This document shows positions 10,304-20,588 of a DNA stretch of 64,000 nt, piece after piece. Each line of letters begins with the position of its first letter. Within the stretch, counting starts at the first letter, position 1. Source of the stretch: Paenalcaligenes niemegkensis (lineage in GTDB: Bacteria; Pseudomonadota; Gammaproteobacteria; Burkholderiales; Burkholderiaceae_B); the NCBI RefSeq assembly GCF_022230885.1, contig NZ_JAKGCT010000002.1, forward strand, positions 186,001 through 250,000. Direction: 5' to 3'. The notes beneath the pieces were generated by a model that ran no database searches, was not told the DNA's origin, and was given only the letters and a program-made list of their open reading frames with translations. The position numbers were made by a program, and so were the translations under genes.

Positions 10304-10375
10304 ACTACTTCCGTATGTACTGCGTAGTCTTTCGTCCTCAAAGCCCTTGGCAAGTCATACAAGGCTTCTGAGCAT

Positions 10376-13045
10376 TTAGTCAACAACGACCGGACCATCT
10401 TTCGCATTCTTGGCCAGGAAGCCGAGTACAAGCTTACGCTCGTCGTCGGTTAGCCCCGCCCGTGGGAACATACTTTCAGTAATACCTTGCCATTGACCAA
10501 AGGTGTAGTCTCCTGGCTCGCGTGCTACGTGGCACAAGGTACAGCGCCCGTAGAACAATTTTTCGCCGGGTGTCATATCGGCCATGGTCGCGCCCTTGAG
10601 TTCGTTGGTACGAGCTACCAGGCTCATGGCAGCGACATCCAGTCCCAGACCATTCGACTCTTCAATAACCGGCGGCTCAAAAGCCAGGTTATCGGACTCG
10701 GGGTCAGTGCATTTACGCAAGCTGGCAACGCAGGTATTGGCACTCGTGGCCTGACTAAGACCGCTGGCCGCTATGCTGGTAGTAATGACGTTAATAGAAC
10801 CACTGTTACAGCGACCTTTAGCGTCAAACTGCAACCAACCGCCTTCTTCCAGGCTAGCCACCCCTTTCATGATCTGATCCGTAACCCGAGCTCCGGCAAT
10901 AACGGTTCCGCGCTTGTTATACAGCTCGACCAGCTCGCCATCTTTGATGCCATTCGCCTCGGCGTCCTCCACACTAATCAGTACGTGTTGACGGCCCTGC
11001 ACGTGCTGCTCAAAACGCAGTTCCGTATTGGCCATCTGCGAATGCAAACGGTTATAAGGGTGCGGACTGACCACATGCACCTGCCCCTCTTTAGCATTAC
11101 CCAAATATTCTAAAGGCTCAAGGAATTTCGGAATGGGCGGACAGTCAGGGATGTTATAGCCAGCAATGGTCTCACAATAGAGTTCGATTTTTCCGGAAGC
11201 CGTATGCAAGGGGTTTTTCTCGGGATCATCGTAGAAATCTCCGTGACGTACCCAGCGATTCATTTCCTCGGGGACTTCCAGCTTGACGTGGCCTTTCTCC
11301 CAGAATTCTTCAAAGGGAATGTGGCCATCGGAGTGATCATAGGCGTTACGCAAAATCTGCTGAACCGTCAGTCCCTCGGTGAAGCCGAAACCTACTCCCA
11401 TCAGATCGCCCAGACGCTTGAAGATTTCAAAGTCATCCAGGCTTTCCCCATAAGGTTCGATGACTTTACGCATAGCGTAGATTTTGTCATTACCATAAGT
11501 ACCACCTGTGCTCATGTCATCGCGCTCAAGTGCTGACGTGGCGGGCAGGACAATATCGGCAAAACGCGACGAGGCACACCACCAGGGGTCTTGGCAAATA
11601 TAGGTTTCAACCTGCTGATTAAGCGCCCGAATAAGCTCGTTGGTATCTTGCTGGTGCGACATGACGTTGTTGCCTGCCGCGTACACCAATTTAACGTCGG
11701 GATAGACATCTTCGGTGCCATCACGGGTATATTTCTTGCCAGGATTAAGCAACATCTCGCTGATACGCGAGGCAGGGCAGCGGGTAGTGAGCGGGTTACG
11801 GCCTTGCGGCAGACCAATAGGCATAACCTTGGTGGACTGCGGCATCCCACCGCCACCATAGTGCCAGCTAACGCCAATACCCTCGCCTGGCTTACCAATT
11901 TTTCCAAGCATGGCTGCCAGATTGATCGCTGCCCAGTGTGGCATTTCGCCATGGTGGGCGCGCTGTAACGACCAGGCCAAGGCAAACTGCGTACGCTTGC
12001 TGGCGAACAGATCAGCCATTTCAATGATTTTCGCAGCGGGGATGCCGGTGATTCCTGCCGCCCACTCTGGCGTTTTCGCCGGAGTGCCGTCGGCGTCTTC
12101 GCCCAGAAGGTAAGGCAGGAACTTATCGAAACCTACTGTGTATTTATCGAGGTAGGCCTGATCGTGTTTACCCGTTGTGTAGACGTGATAGGAGATTGCC
12201 AGAAACAGTGCTGTATCGGTATTGGGTACGATTTTTACCCAGTCGGCTTCCATCGCAACGTCTGTAGGGGTGTATTGCGGATTGATGGAAATAAATTTTA
12301 CACCGCGTTCTTTGATTTTTTTCCAGCGCGGGAACATCTGGTGATCAGCGACAGTGAACTCGACCCGGTTGTTCTTCCAGGGGTCACAGCCTACCATTAC
12401 CATGACTTCGGTTTTATCAGCGATGACTTCCCATGAGGTCTGAGGAGAATAAACTTCCATGTCGCCGATAATATGCGGCAAGCTGATTTGGGAAGCGCCT
12501 GCCGAGTAGTCCCCTGTGGTTACCGAGTGCCCCCCAATCAGGTTAAACAAGCGCCCCTGCAGAACTTGTGGGCGCAATAATCCTGCATGAGACCAGCCGC
12601 CGTATGAAGCGCTGAACAAGGCCTCGTTGCCATACTTCCCGGCGGTAGTCACGATGGCGTCGGCGGTTATGGCCAGGGCTTCTTCCCAGGTGACCCGTAC
12701 AAAGGGTTCTTTGCCGCGCAGGTGTGGCTTGGTGTCTCCTGTTTTTCGGCCTTCCAGATACGACTTGCGAATCATGGGGTACTTAACACGAGTTTTATCG
12801 TAGACACGGCCCAACAAGCCTTCTGTGAGCATTTTGTTGGGCATCGCGTCGAGCTCGGGGATGGGCTGTACACCAATCAGCACGCCATCTTTAACCACTG
12901 CGTTAAACGGCCCCCAGTGACTGGCACTTGGGATGGTAACAGTATCGTCAGCAAATACATGATCGGCTGCGAACCACGTTAATCCATTGGCTGCGACGGC
13001 TGTCGCGACTGTAGACTTCAAGAACCTTCTTCTACTGAACCCCAT
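10376..13045 (-). CDS. Tat-exported molybdopterin oxidoreductase (TorA/DorA/BisC family) with fused C-terminal cytochrome c domain
   Basis: Periplasmic S- or N-oxide reductase-type enzyme of 889 residues. The N-terminus (MGFSRRRFLKSTVATAVAAN) is a twin-arginine signal for export of the folded bis-MGD enzyme. No 4Fe-4S Cys cluster is present at the N-terminus. The segment SYGGWSHAG aligns with the Ser ligand region of the DMSO/TMAO reductase group. The last 60 or so residues contain GRCTLCH, a c-type heme motif, followed by a Met-containing segment (ESMFPRAGLTDDERKLVLGF) resembling the C-terminal monoheme domain of TorC-type partners. The enzyme therefore seems to carry its own electron-entry heme. 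No torC or torD homologue is adjacent. The substrate (TMAO, DMSO, biotin sulfoxide or other) cannot be decided from sequence. Confidence 0.9.
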   Translation of the reverse strand: MGFSRRRFLKSTVATAVAANGLTWFAADHVFADDTVTIPSASHWGPFNAVVKDGVLIGVQPIPELDAMPNKMLTEGLLGRVYDKTRVKYPMIRKSYLEGRKTGDTKPHLRGKEPFVRVTWEEALAITADAIVTTAGKYGNEALFSASYGGWSHAGLLRPQVLQGRLFNLIGGHSVTTGDYSAGASQISLPHIIGDMEVYSPQTSWEVIADKTEVMVMVGCDPWKNNRVEFTVADHQMFPRWKKIKERGVKFISINPQYTPTDVAMEADWVKIVPNTDTALFLAISYHVYTTGKHDQAYLDKYTVGFDKFLPYLLGEDADGTPAKTPEWAAGITGIPAAKIIEMADLFASKRTQFALAWSLQRAHHGEMPHWAAINLAAMLGKIGKPGEGIGVSWHYGGGGMPQSTKVMPIGLPQGRNPLTTRCPASRISEMLLNPGKKYTRDGTEDVYPDVKLVYAAGNNVMSHQQDTNELIRALNQQVETYICQDPWWCASSRFADIVLPATSALERDDMSTGGTYGNDKIYAMRKVIEPYGESLDDFEIFKRLGDLMGVGFGFTEGLTVQQILRNAYDHSDGHIPFEEFWEKGHVKLEVPEEMNRWVRHGDFYDDPEKNPLHTASGKIELYCETIAGYNIPDCPPIPKFLEPLEYLGNAKEGQVHVVSPHPYNRLHSQMANTELRFEQHVQGRQHVLISVEDAEANGIKDGELVELYNKRGTVIAGARVTDQIMKGVASLEEGGWLQFDAKGRCNSGSINVITTSIAASGLSQATSANTCVASLRKCTDPESDNLAFEPPVIEESNGLGLDVAAMSLVARTNELKGATMADMTPGEKLFYGRCTLCHVAREPGDYTFGQWQGITESMFPRAGLTDDERKLVLGFLAKNAKDGPVVVD

Positions 13046-13364
13046 CAGATCTTCCCTTACAAAAACGTCCTATGTGCGAACACTCACCCTATCGCAGTTG
13101 ACGTAAAGCGACCTTGTGCTATATCAAAACCTCGGCTGTTTATTTGTGCGGTGCTTCACCCCACTGCACCGTTGCTGCATGCGTATCGCGCAGCGTGAAG
13201 TGTCAGTCGGCTTTGTCCGGGTGTCCGGTGAACAGGTCGTGGGCGAGCAGGCTGATGCCGATGGAGGGGTTTAGATGGCGTTGCGTTTGGGTTCTTAACA
13301 CGCCACGTTAACCCAGGTAAAGGCTTGCTATATTTTTTTAGATGGCCTATTATAGATTCTCTGA

Positions 13365-13441
<77 letters not shown>

Positions 13442-13450
13442 AATTTAAAA

Positions 13451-13483
13451 GCCTCGATATTTAATAGATATCGGGGCTTTTTT
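13451..13483 (+). terminator. Terminator downstream of tRNA-fMet
   Basis: GCC-T-CGATAT (13451-13460) pairs with ATATCG-G-GGC (13468-13477), followed by six T. It starts 10 bases after the tRNA CCA end. Confidence 0.85.
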
Positions 13484-13495
13484 GTCTGTTAAATC

Positions 13496-13591
13496 TCAAG
13501 TTATTGTTCGCTTTTCGGTTAGCTCTTTGATCAGCTCGGGTACAAACACCTGCGGTCTTTCGCTGAGTTTCCCGACAGAACTGATGCATTA
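13496..13591 (-). pseudogene. Possible C-terminal remnant of an unidentified gene
   Basis: On the minus strand about 31 codons read SVGKLSERPQVFVPELIKEL and then TEKRTIT before TGA at 13496. The composition looks protein-like (amphipathic, charged), but a stop codon lies immediately upstream in the same frame and there is no start codon. It may be the tail of a gene cut away when the accessory block next to tRNA-fMet formed. I do not recognise the family, and chance cannot be excluded. Confidence 0.25.
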
Positions 13592-13650
13592 GCAGCCTGC
13601 TACCTGTCCAGTTAATTTCTAACCCTCAATGGCAGCGCGGCCTTGGCCCC

Positions 13651-14322
13651 TCATGATCTGTAGGCGACCCAGCCCTTGAAGGTGAAGGCGCAATAGAACA
13701 GCTCGATATCCGTGAATCCGGCCTCGCTGAGCAGATCAGCGTCTTGCTCTGGCGAGAGCACGGGCAATCGCCCCTTGAGCCTCAGAATGTTCTCGGCCTG
13801 CCCCGAAGGCATTCCGGAGGCGAGCGCGAAAGCAGCGCTACGCCGGAGCCACGTGTCCTGGTCCGGCCCTTCGTTGGGGAAGCTGTGATGTACGACAACC
13901 AAGGGGGCGCCAGCCTTTAGCCGCATATGCATTTGCTTTAAGGTTTCTAGACGTTCGGCCTGCTCAAGAAAGTGCAGTGTCAGAAGGCAGGTCGCGCCGT
14001 CGAACGGTCCCATGGGAGCAGTGTCGATATATCCTTCGTGCAAGCGCGCACGGGGTGCGAGAGGTCCTAGCGTCGTGCGGGCCAACTGGAGCATTTCGGC
14101 CGACGGGTCCACCCCATCGAAGCGCCAACCTGGTTGCATCTCGGCCAAGGCCTTCAACTCAAGCCCACCACCGGCACCAAGCACCAGGATGCGGGCATCG
14201 GCCAGCGCACGCTCGGCCAGCAGCGCACCGGCCATCTTCGGCAAGTCACGCAAACCGGGCACCATCCGCGCGGCGTTCTCGGCATAGCCCGAAACGATGG
14301 TCGAGCCGGAAAACGAAGTCAT
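13651..14322 (-). CDS. Class I SAM-dependent methyltransferase (Rrf2-linked)
   Basis: Soluble methyltransferase of 223 residues beginning MTSFSGSTIVSGYAENAARM. SAM motif I is RILVLGAGGGLELKAL (around residue 50), followed by FDGVDPSAEML (motif II) and the post-I segment FDGATCLLTLHFL. The ATG at 14322 overlaps the stop of the short flavoprotein remnant (ATGA), so the genes are translationally coupled. Order on the minus strand is Rrf2 regulator, flavoprotein remnant, methyltransferase, an arrangement seen in other proteobacteria with an intact NAD(P)/FAD-dependent oxidoreductase. The longer open frame upstream to 14451 runs through the remnant and is not used. The substrate is unknown. Confidence 0.85.
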   Translation of the reverse strand: MTSFSGSTIVSGYAENAARMVPGLRDLPKMAGALLAERALADARILVLGAGGGLELKALAEMQPGWRFDGVDPSAEMLQLARTTLGPLAPRARLHEGYIDTAPMGPFDGATCLLTLHFLEQAERLETLKQMHMRLKAGAPLVVVHHSFPNEGPDQDTWLRRSAAFALASGMPSGQAENILRLKGRLPVLSPEQDADLLSEAGFTDIELFYCAFTFKGWVAYRS

Positions 14323-14387
14323 GAGGCGGCAGCTTCCTCTTGCAGGGGTGGAACGGTCTCGCCGATAACGATGACGTCGTGGTCCAT
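14319..14387 (-). pseudogene. 22-codon remnant of an NAD(P)/FAD-dependent oxidoreductase (internal deletion)
   Basis: A short open frame with a good ribosome-binding site (AGGAGT) starts MDHDVIVIG, the classical first beta strand of a Rossmann FAD-binding domain, then jumps to ETVPPLQEEAAAS and stops. The Gly-rich loop that should follow and about 270 further residues are missing. It sits between the Rrf2 gene and the methyltransferase gene, exactly where related operons carry a thioredoxin-reductase-like flavoprotein. I read it as an in-frame internal deletion that keeps the start and the last codons, preserving coupling to the methyltransferase. A genuine small peptide is the alternative. 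Confidence 0.6.
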
Positions 14388-14389
14388 GC

Positions 14390-14833
14390 TCAACTCCTTT
14401 TGCATCGTGCCGCCGCATGCCGACGTACAAAGTCAGCCGCCAGATCGGCAAGGGTGATTTCCGAAAACCGCTTTAGCAGCAGTGCCTCCGCCTCGGCAAA
14501 CGCACCTTCGAGCGCAGCGTTCACCGATTGTTCCACCAGGCACTCCGGTGTTTCGTTGCGATTGCCGATGGCAAACATTGCCGGCTCGCCCAGCGCTTCG
14601 TGCAACTGGCGCAGGGTGACGCAGCCAAGGTCGGCATGAATACGCCATCCGCCCGCGTGGCCTCGATCCGAAGTGACAATGCCCGCTTTTCGCAAATACC
14701 CCATGGTGCGCCGCACGACGACAGGGTGGGTACCCAGGCATTGGGCCAGAGTTTCAGAAGTGATCGGTGAATCCTGCTCTGCCATGTGCAGCAGCGCGTG
14801 CAGGACCGACGATAGGCGGCTGTCTCGTTTCAT
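14390..14833 (-). CDS. Rrf2-family transcriptional regulator
   Basis: Regulator of 147 residues with the Rrf2 winged helix at about residues 5-75 (SSVLHALLHMAEQDSPITSE, VVVRRTMGYLRKAGIV, GHAGGWRI). It lacks the three conserved Cys of the Fe-S members IscR and NsrR: the only Cys are scattered (GCVTLRQ, ECLVEQ). It probably belongs to the Fe-S-free subgroup, such as YwnA-like sensors. The start is ATG 14833 (MKRDSRLSS); the open frame upstream is ignored because it has no site for initiation. It heads the operon with the flavoprotein remnant and the methyltransferase, and probably autoregulates it. Confidence 0.88.
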   Translation of the reverse strand: MKRDSRLSSVLHALLHMAEQDSPITSETLAQCLGTHPVVVRRTMGYLRKAGIVTSDRGHAGGWRIHADLGCVTLRQLHEALGEPAMFAIGNRNETPECLVEQSVNAALEGAFAEAEALLLKRFSEITLADLAADFVRRHAAARCKRS

Positions 14834-14865
14834 GTAACTAATGATGTTGCATTTAGAGTTGTGTG

Positions 14866-15363
14866 TCAAGTCCGCGCTGGAAGGTGGACGCCTATCGCAC
14901 CGACGTCCTTCGCAAATTTCTGCAAGAGCCGTACCAACTGCGCAAAATCCTGTTCTTCCCACGTCGCGAATATCGCCCGCCCGATCCGCTCGCGCGCCGC
15001 ATCCACAGCATCGGTCATGGCCTTGCCATTGGGCGTCACGATCGCTTCGCGCACGCGACGGTCTTTGGGCACTGTCCGGCGCTGAACCAGGCCCAGGTCT
15101 TCTAGCTTCGCGACTTGCCGGCTGACCGTCGTGTAGTCGCGCCCGAGACGGTCGGCGATTTCGACAACGCCAATCGGCCCAAGTCGCTCGATCCCCACCA
15201 GTAGCGGAAACAGGGCCCGGTCAAGCGATATGCCGGCTTCCCGCACCATCGCCTCGTCGCGCTGCAGGCGGTTCATTTCGCTGACGATGCTGATCAGCGC
15301 ATCGTGCAAGAGGCGTAGTTGCTCGGATATATGTGCATCTTGCACATTCTTTTTAGATCGCAT
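14866..15363 (-). CDS. MarR-family transcriptional regulator
   Basis: A 165-residue MarR regulator with the winged helix at about residues 55-120 (LGPIGVVEIADRLGRDYTTV, SRQVAKLEDLGLVQRR, the wing with DRRVREAIVT). The start is ATG 15363 (MRSKKNVQDAHISEQ). It is divergent from the FAD monooxygenase gene, with only 34 bases between the two start codons, so one operator could control both. Two similar palindromes lie in and beside its start. The usual model for such pairs is repression of the monooxygenase and exporter until an aromatic or drug-like ligand binds. Confidence 0.9.
   Translation of the reverse strand: MRSKKNVQDAHISEQLRLLHDALISIVSEMNRLQRDEAMVREAGISLDRALFPLLVGIERLGPIGVVEIADRLGRDYTTVSRQVAKLEDLGLVQRRTVPKDRRVREAIVTPNGKAMTDAVDAARERIGRAIFATWEEQDFAQLVRLLQKFAKDVGAIGVHLPART
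15331..15347. promoter_or_regulatory. Candidate MarR operator 1
   Basis: ATGTGCA-TCT-TGCACAT is a perfect 7-base inverted repeat, within the first codons of the MarR gene. It shares GTGCAT-N-TT with a second site at 15381-15395. Confidence 0.5.
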
Positions 15364-15380
15364 AATATTCACTCCAATTA

Positions 15381-15395
15381 GGTGCATATTACACA
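15381..15395. promoter_or_regulatory. Candidate MarR operator 2 between the divergent starts
   Basis: GGTGCATATTACACA matches 12 of 15 positions of the core of the upstream palindrome (TGTGCATCTTGCACA). It lies in the 34-base gap between the MarR and monooxygenase start codons, where binding would block both. Confidence 0.45.
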
Positions 15396-15397
15396 TA

Positions 15398-16924
15398 ATG
15401 GAGCCCAAAATGAAACCGCACTTTGCCACAGACGTACTGATCTGCGGGGCAGGAGCAGCCGGGCTGACCCTTGCCATCGAGCTTGCGCGACGCGGCGTCT
15501 CGTTCCGGCTGATCGAGAAGATGAAGACACCGTTTGCTGGCTCGCGCGGCAAGGGCATCCAGCCACGAACCCAGGAAATCTTCGAGGACCTTGGCATCCT
15601 CGACAAAGTTGTGGCAAGCGGGGGAACCTATCCACACCAGCGTGCCTACCGTGACGACGGTAGCTACCTTGATTCAGACATGGCCGACGACATCGAGCCG
15701 ACGCCAGCAGAGCCTTATCACCTGCCATTGATGCTGCCACAGTTTCTGACGGAACAGATCATGCGCGAGCGGCTGAACGAGCTTGGCCACTGCGTGGAAT
15801 TCGGCTGCGAATTAATTGGACTGGAGCAGGACAGCAGCGGCGTCACCGCACGCGTTATCGGACCGTCGGGCGAGGAAATTTTCCAGGCTGGCTATCTGGT
15901 TGGCGCCGATGGCGGGCGCAGTCTCGTGAGGAAAACGATCGGCGTGGACTTCCCCGGCAAGACGCTGGGGGTGCGCGCCATCGTGGCCGATGTCGTGCTG
16001 ACCGGGCTGGACCGCGACGCTTGGCATCAGTTCAACAACGGCGACATGCAGCGAATGCTCGCGATCTGCCCGCTCGCCGGCACCGATCTGTTCCAGATCC
16101 AGGCGCCGATCCCGCCGGATGCGCCGGCCGATCTCTCGGGCGAAGGGCTGACCGCCCTCGCCGCCGCACGCACGGGGCGCACGGACATCATCGTGCACTC
16201 GGTGTACTGGGCCTCGGATTACCAGATGAACGCGCGGCTGGCCGAGCGCTACCGTGTGGGCCGGGTGTTTCTGGTGGGCGATGCCGCCCACGTGCATCCG
16301 CCCACCGGAGGACAAGGCTTGAACACGAGTGTGCAAGATGCCTACAACCTAGGATGGAAGCTTGCGGCCGCGCTAAAGGGAGCAAGGCAAGACCTTCTGG
16401 ACAGCTATGAGGCCGAACGTCGTCCCGTGGCCGAAGCCGTGCTCGGGCTCTCGACCCGGCTGCTCGAGGCCCAAAAAGAGGGCGGGATGCGTCGCGGACG
16501 CGAAGTCCACCAGCTCGATATCGGCTACCCGGACTCGCCGCTCTCTAAGGAGCTGCCCGAGCGCAAAGGTGGCATCCGGGCCGGGGATCGCGCACCGGAT
16601 GCCCCGGTCAGGCGCGCTGCGGGCCAGCCCTCGCGCCTGTTCCAGTTGTTCCAAGGCCCGCACTGGACGCTGCTTGTCCATGAGGCCGGATTTGACACGA
16701 TCCGGCCGCGACCAGGGCTGCATATCCACCATATCGGCTCGAGCGGCGATGTCATCGACGCCTGGGGGCACGTTCGCGATGCCTATGGCTTGGCACCGGG
16801 CGAGTGCGTGCTGATCCGCCCGGACGGATATGTCGGCGCGATCCTTGACGCAGACCAAACCGCCAAGCTTGCAATCTACCTGACTCGCATGGGTGTGAGC
16901 GAACTCGAAGAAACATCGAAATGA
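15398..16924 (+). CDS. FAD-dependent aromatic-type monooxygenase (PF01494 family)
   Basis: Flavoprotein hydroxylase of 508 residues (504 if it starts at ATG 15410). The dinucleotide-binding motif is DVLICGAGAAGLTLAIELAR (around residue 12), and the second FAD motif is VFLVGDAAHVHPPTGGQGLN (around 287). The DG motif YLVGADGGRSLVR is near 167. The C-terminal 110 residues form the thioredoxin-like domain typical of the phenol hydroxylase/TfdB and antibiotic-hydroxylase branch. It is divergent from MarR and followed 18 bases later by an MFS exporter. This suggests inactivation plus efflux of an aromatic or drug-like compound, but the substrate is not readable. Base composition is GC-richer than the flanking core genes. 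Confidence 0.9.
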   Translation: MEPKMKPHFATDVLICGAGAAGLTLAIELARRGVSFRLIEKMKTPFAGSRGKGIQPRTQEIFEDLGILDKVVASGGTYPHQRAYRDDGSYLDSDMADDIEPTPAEPYHLPLMLPQFLTEQIMRERLNELGHCVEFGCELIGLEQDSSGVTARVIGPSGEEIFQAGYLVGADGGRSLVRKTIGVDFPGKTLGVRAIVADVVLTGLDRDAWHQFNNGDMQRMLAICPLAGTDLFQIQAPIPPDAPADLSGEGLTALAAARTGRTDIIVHSVYWASDYQMNARLAERYRVGRVFLVGDAAHVHPPTGGQGLNTSVQDAYNLGWKLAAALKGARQDLLDSYEAERRPVAEAVLGLSTRLLEAQKEGGMRRGREVHQLDIGYPDSPLSKELPERKGGIRAGDRAPDAPVRRAAGQPSRLFQLFQGPHWTLLVHEAGFDTIRPRPGLHIHHIGSSGDVIDAWGHVRDAYGLAPGECVLIRPDGYVGAILDADQTAKLAIYLTRMGVSELEETSK

Positions 16925-16942
16925 TAGCCGCGGGAGCTGGAA

Positions 16943-18197
16943 ATGACAGATGACGCCTTTCCAACGGAAATGACCGGGGAGACAAAGGCGTTTGACTGGC
17001 GGTTGATCCTGCCCGTTTTCCTGATCGTCTGCATGTATGCCGCCGGTATGGCCGCCGTCATGCCCGTGCTGCCCTTCTATGTACGTGAGAGGGGGGCTCC
17101 CCACTGGTTCTTGGTATCGTCATCGCGATCGAAGCCTTTAGCCAATTCTTCTGCGCGCCCGTCCTCGGCCAGCTTTCTGACCGCTACGGACGAAAACGGA
17201 TTCTTCTTGCGGGCCAGATCGTCTCGGCGGCGAGCCTCTTGTTGCTTGCAAGCGCACCGAACATTTTTTCATCGTCCTGGCCCGCGCGCTGTTCGGGATG
17301 ACCGTTGGAAATCTTTCGGCCGCCGTAGCCTACGTCGCGGATCATTCGGAGGCCGGGCACCGAAGACAGGCCATCGGCATCCTGACGGGTGGGGTCGGCG
17401 TGGGCGGGGTCGTTGGCGCGGGCCTCTCCGGCCTTCTGGCCGACACTTCGTTGACCGCGCCGATCTATGCCGCCCTCGCGCTGACGCTACTTTCCGTCGT
17501 TGTGACCCTCTTCCGTCTGAAAGGCGGGCAGGCGCCCGCCCGCTCCAAGCGCCAAACTCGCGGCGGTCAACGCTCGGTGCACGCGATCCTGGGATCACCT
17601 GTGCTTCGAATTCTGGTCATCGTGATGCTGTGCCACTTCTTCGCCTATGGCATGTACATCTCGCAGATGCCCGTCTTTCTTGCCGATACATTTATCTGGA
17701 ACGGCCATGCCTTCGGGCCGAAGGAACTGAGCTACATCATGATGGCCGATGGTGTGATCAACGTCCTTGTCCAACTCTTCCTACTGGGTTGGCTGGGCCG
17801 GCATTTCACCGAGCGGCGCTTGATCATTGTGATCTTTGCCCTGTTAGGCGCCGGATTCCTGAGCGCGGGCCTCGCCAGCACCATCCCCGTTCTCGCCTTC
17901 GCTGTTTTGTGCATAAGCTCCGCAGATGCCCTTGCAAAGCCCACCTACCTTGCGGCGCTGTCCGTCCATGTCCCACCCCAACGGCAGGGGGTTATCATGG
18001 GCACGGCACAAGCGCTGGTTGCGGTGACTGATATGGTTTCGCCCGTTCTGGGCGGCTTCATTCTGGGGTATGCGCTTTACGGCGTCTGGATCAGCGTCGC
18101 GGTCGCCGTCGCGATTGCCGGAGCTATGGTGACGATTGCCTGGCTTCCCAAGAGCGACCCGGAGTCAATGACAAGGCTCGAAGCGTTGCAGGAATGA
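16943..18197 (+). CDS. MFS transporter, TetA-like drug exporter type, two apparent frameshifts
   Basis: Twelve-helix major facilitator exporter, presumably in the inner membrane. The start (MTDDAFPTEMTGETKAFDWR) reads to about 17090. The middle segment with motif A (GQLSDRYGRKRILL) is in a second frame, and the rest with motif C (GVGVGGVVGAGLSG) is in the original frame phase from about 17270 to the stop. The breaks coincide with a G6 run (17091-17096) and a T6 run (17264-17269). One extra base in each would give an uninterrupted 418-residue protein. It lies 18 bases after the FAD monooxygenase gene and is probably its operon partner under MarR control. If the indels are real the transporter is inactive. 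Confidence 0.82.
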
Positions 18198-18336
18198 CCG
18201 TGACGAAGCCAGTTTCCCGCCTTCGGCCTTGTGCCTGTCGGCACCGCGCGCAAGCCAGCCTCGCCACCTGTGCACAGGGCCTCACCAATTCAGAGCCGTT
18301 TCAAGTTCACACCACAAGTTTATGTCCTATACTAGG

Positions 18337-18418
18337 GCGCACGCAGGGGTACTCGCTATTTTGGGCGGGTTGAGAAAGGCCCTTCGTACCAGTACGGATA
18401 ATGCCGATGCTGGGAGCG
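18337..18418 (+). ncRNA. TPP (thiamine pyrophosphate) riboswitch
   Basis: The thi-box landmarks occur in order: CGCAGGGGTACTCG, then GGTTGAGAAAGGCCC, then CCCTTCGTACC, ACGGATAATGCCGATGC and TGGGAG. They lie 90 to 170 bases upstream of thiC, so excess TPP should shut down thiC expression. The rest of the 310-base gap before thiC holds no gene that I can support. Confidence 0.93.
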
Positions 18419-18429
18419 TACTTGTTTGA

Positions 18430-20421
<1,992 letters not shown>

Positions 20422-20588
20422 ACCAAAACCTTTTCGTGGAGCGGGTCGGTGCAGACGTTATTTCTTGCCTTGGCCCGCGGTTTGACTATTGCTAAGCGCA
20501 GTGCGATTCAACTGCCATTAAAATAATATCCCGCGAAAACATCGAACGTTATCTGCATTCCAGAATGCCCGCTGTTCTATCGACGAGC

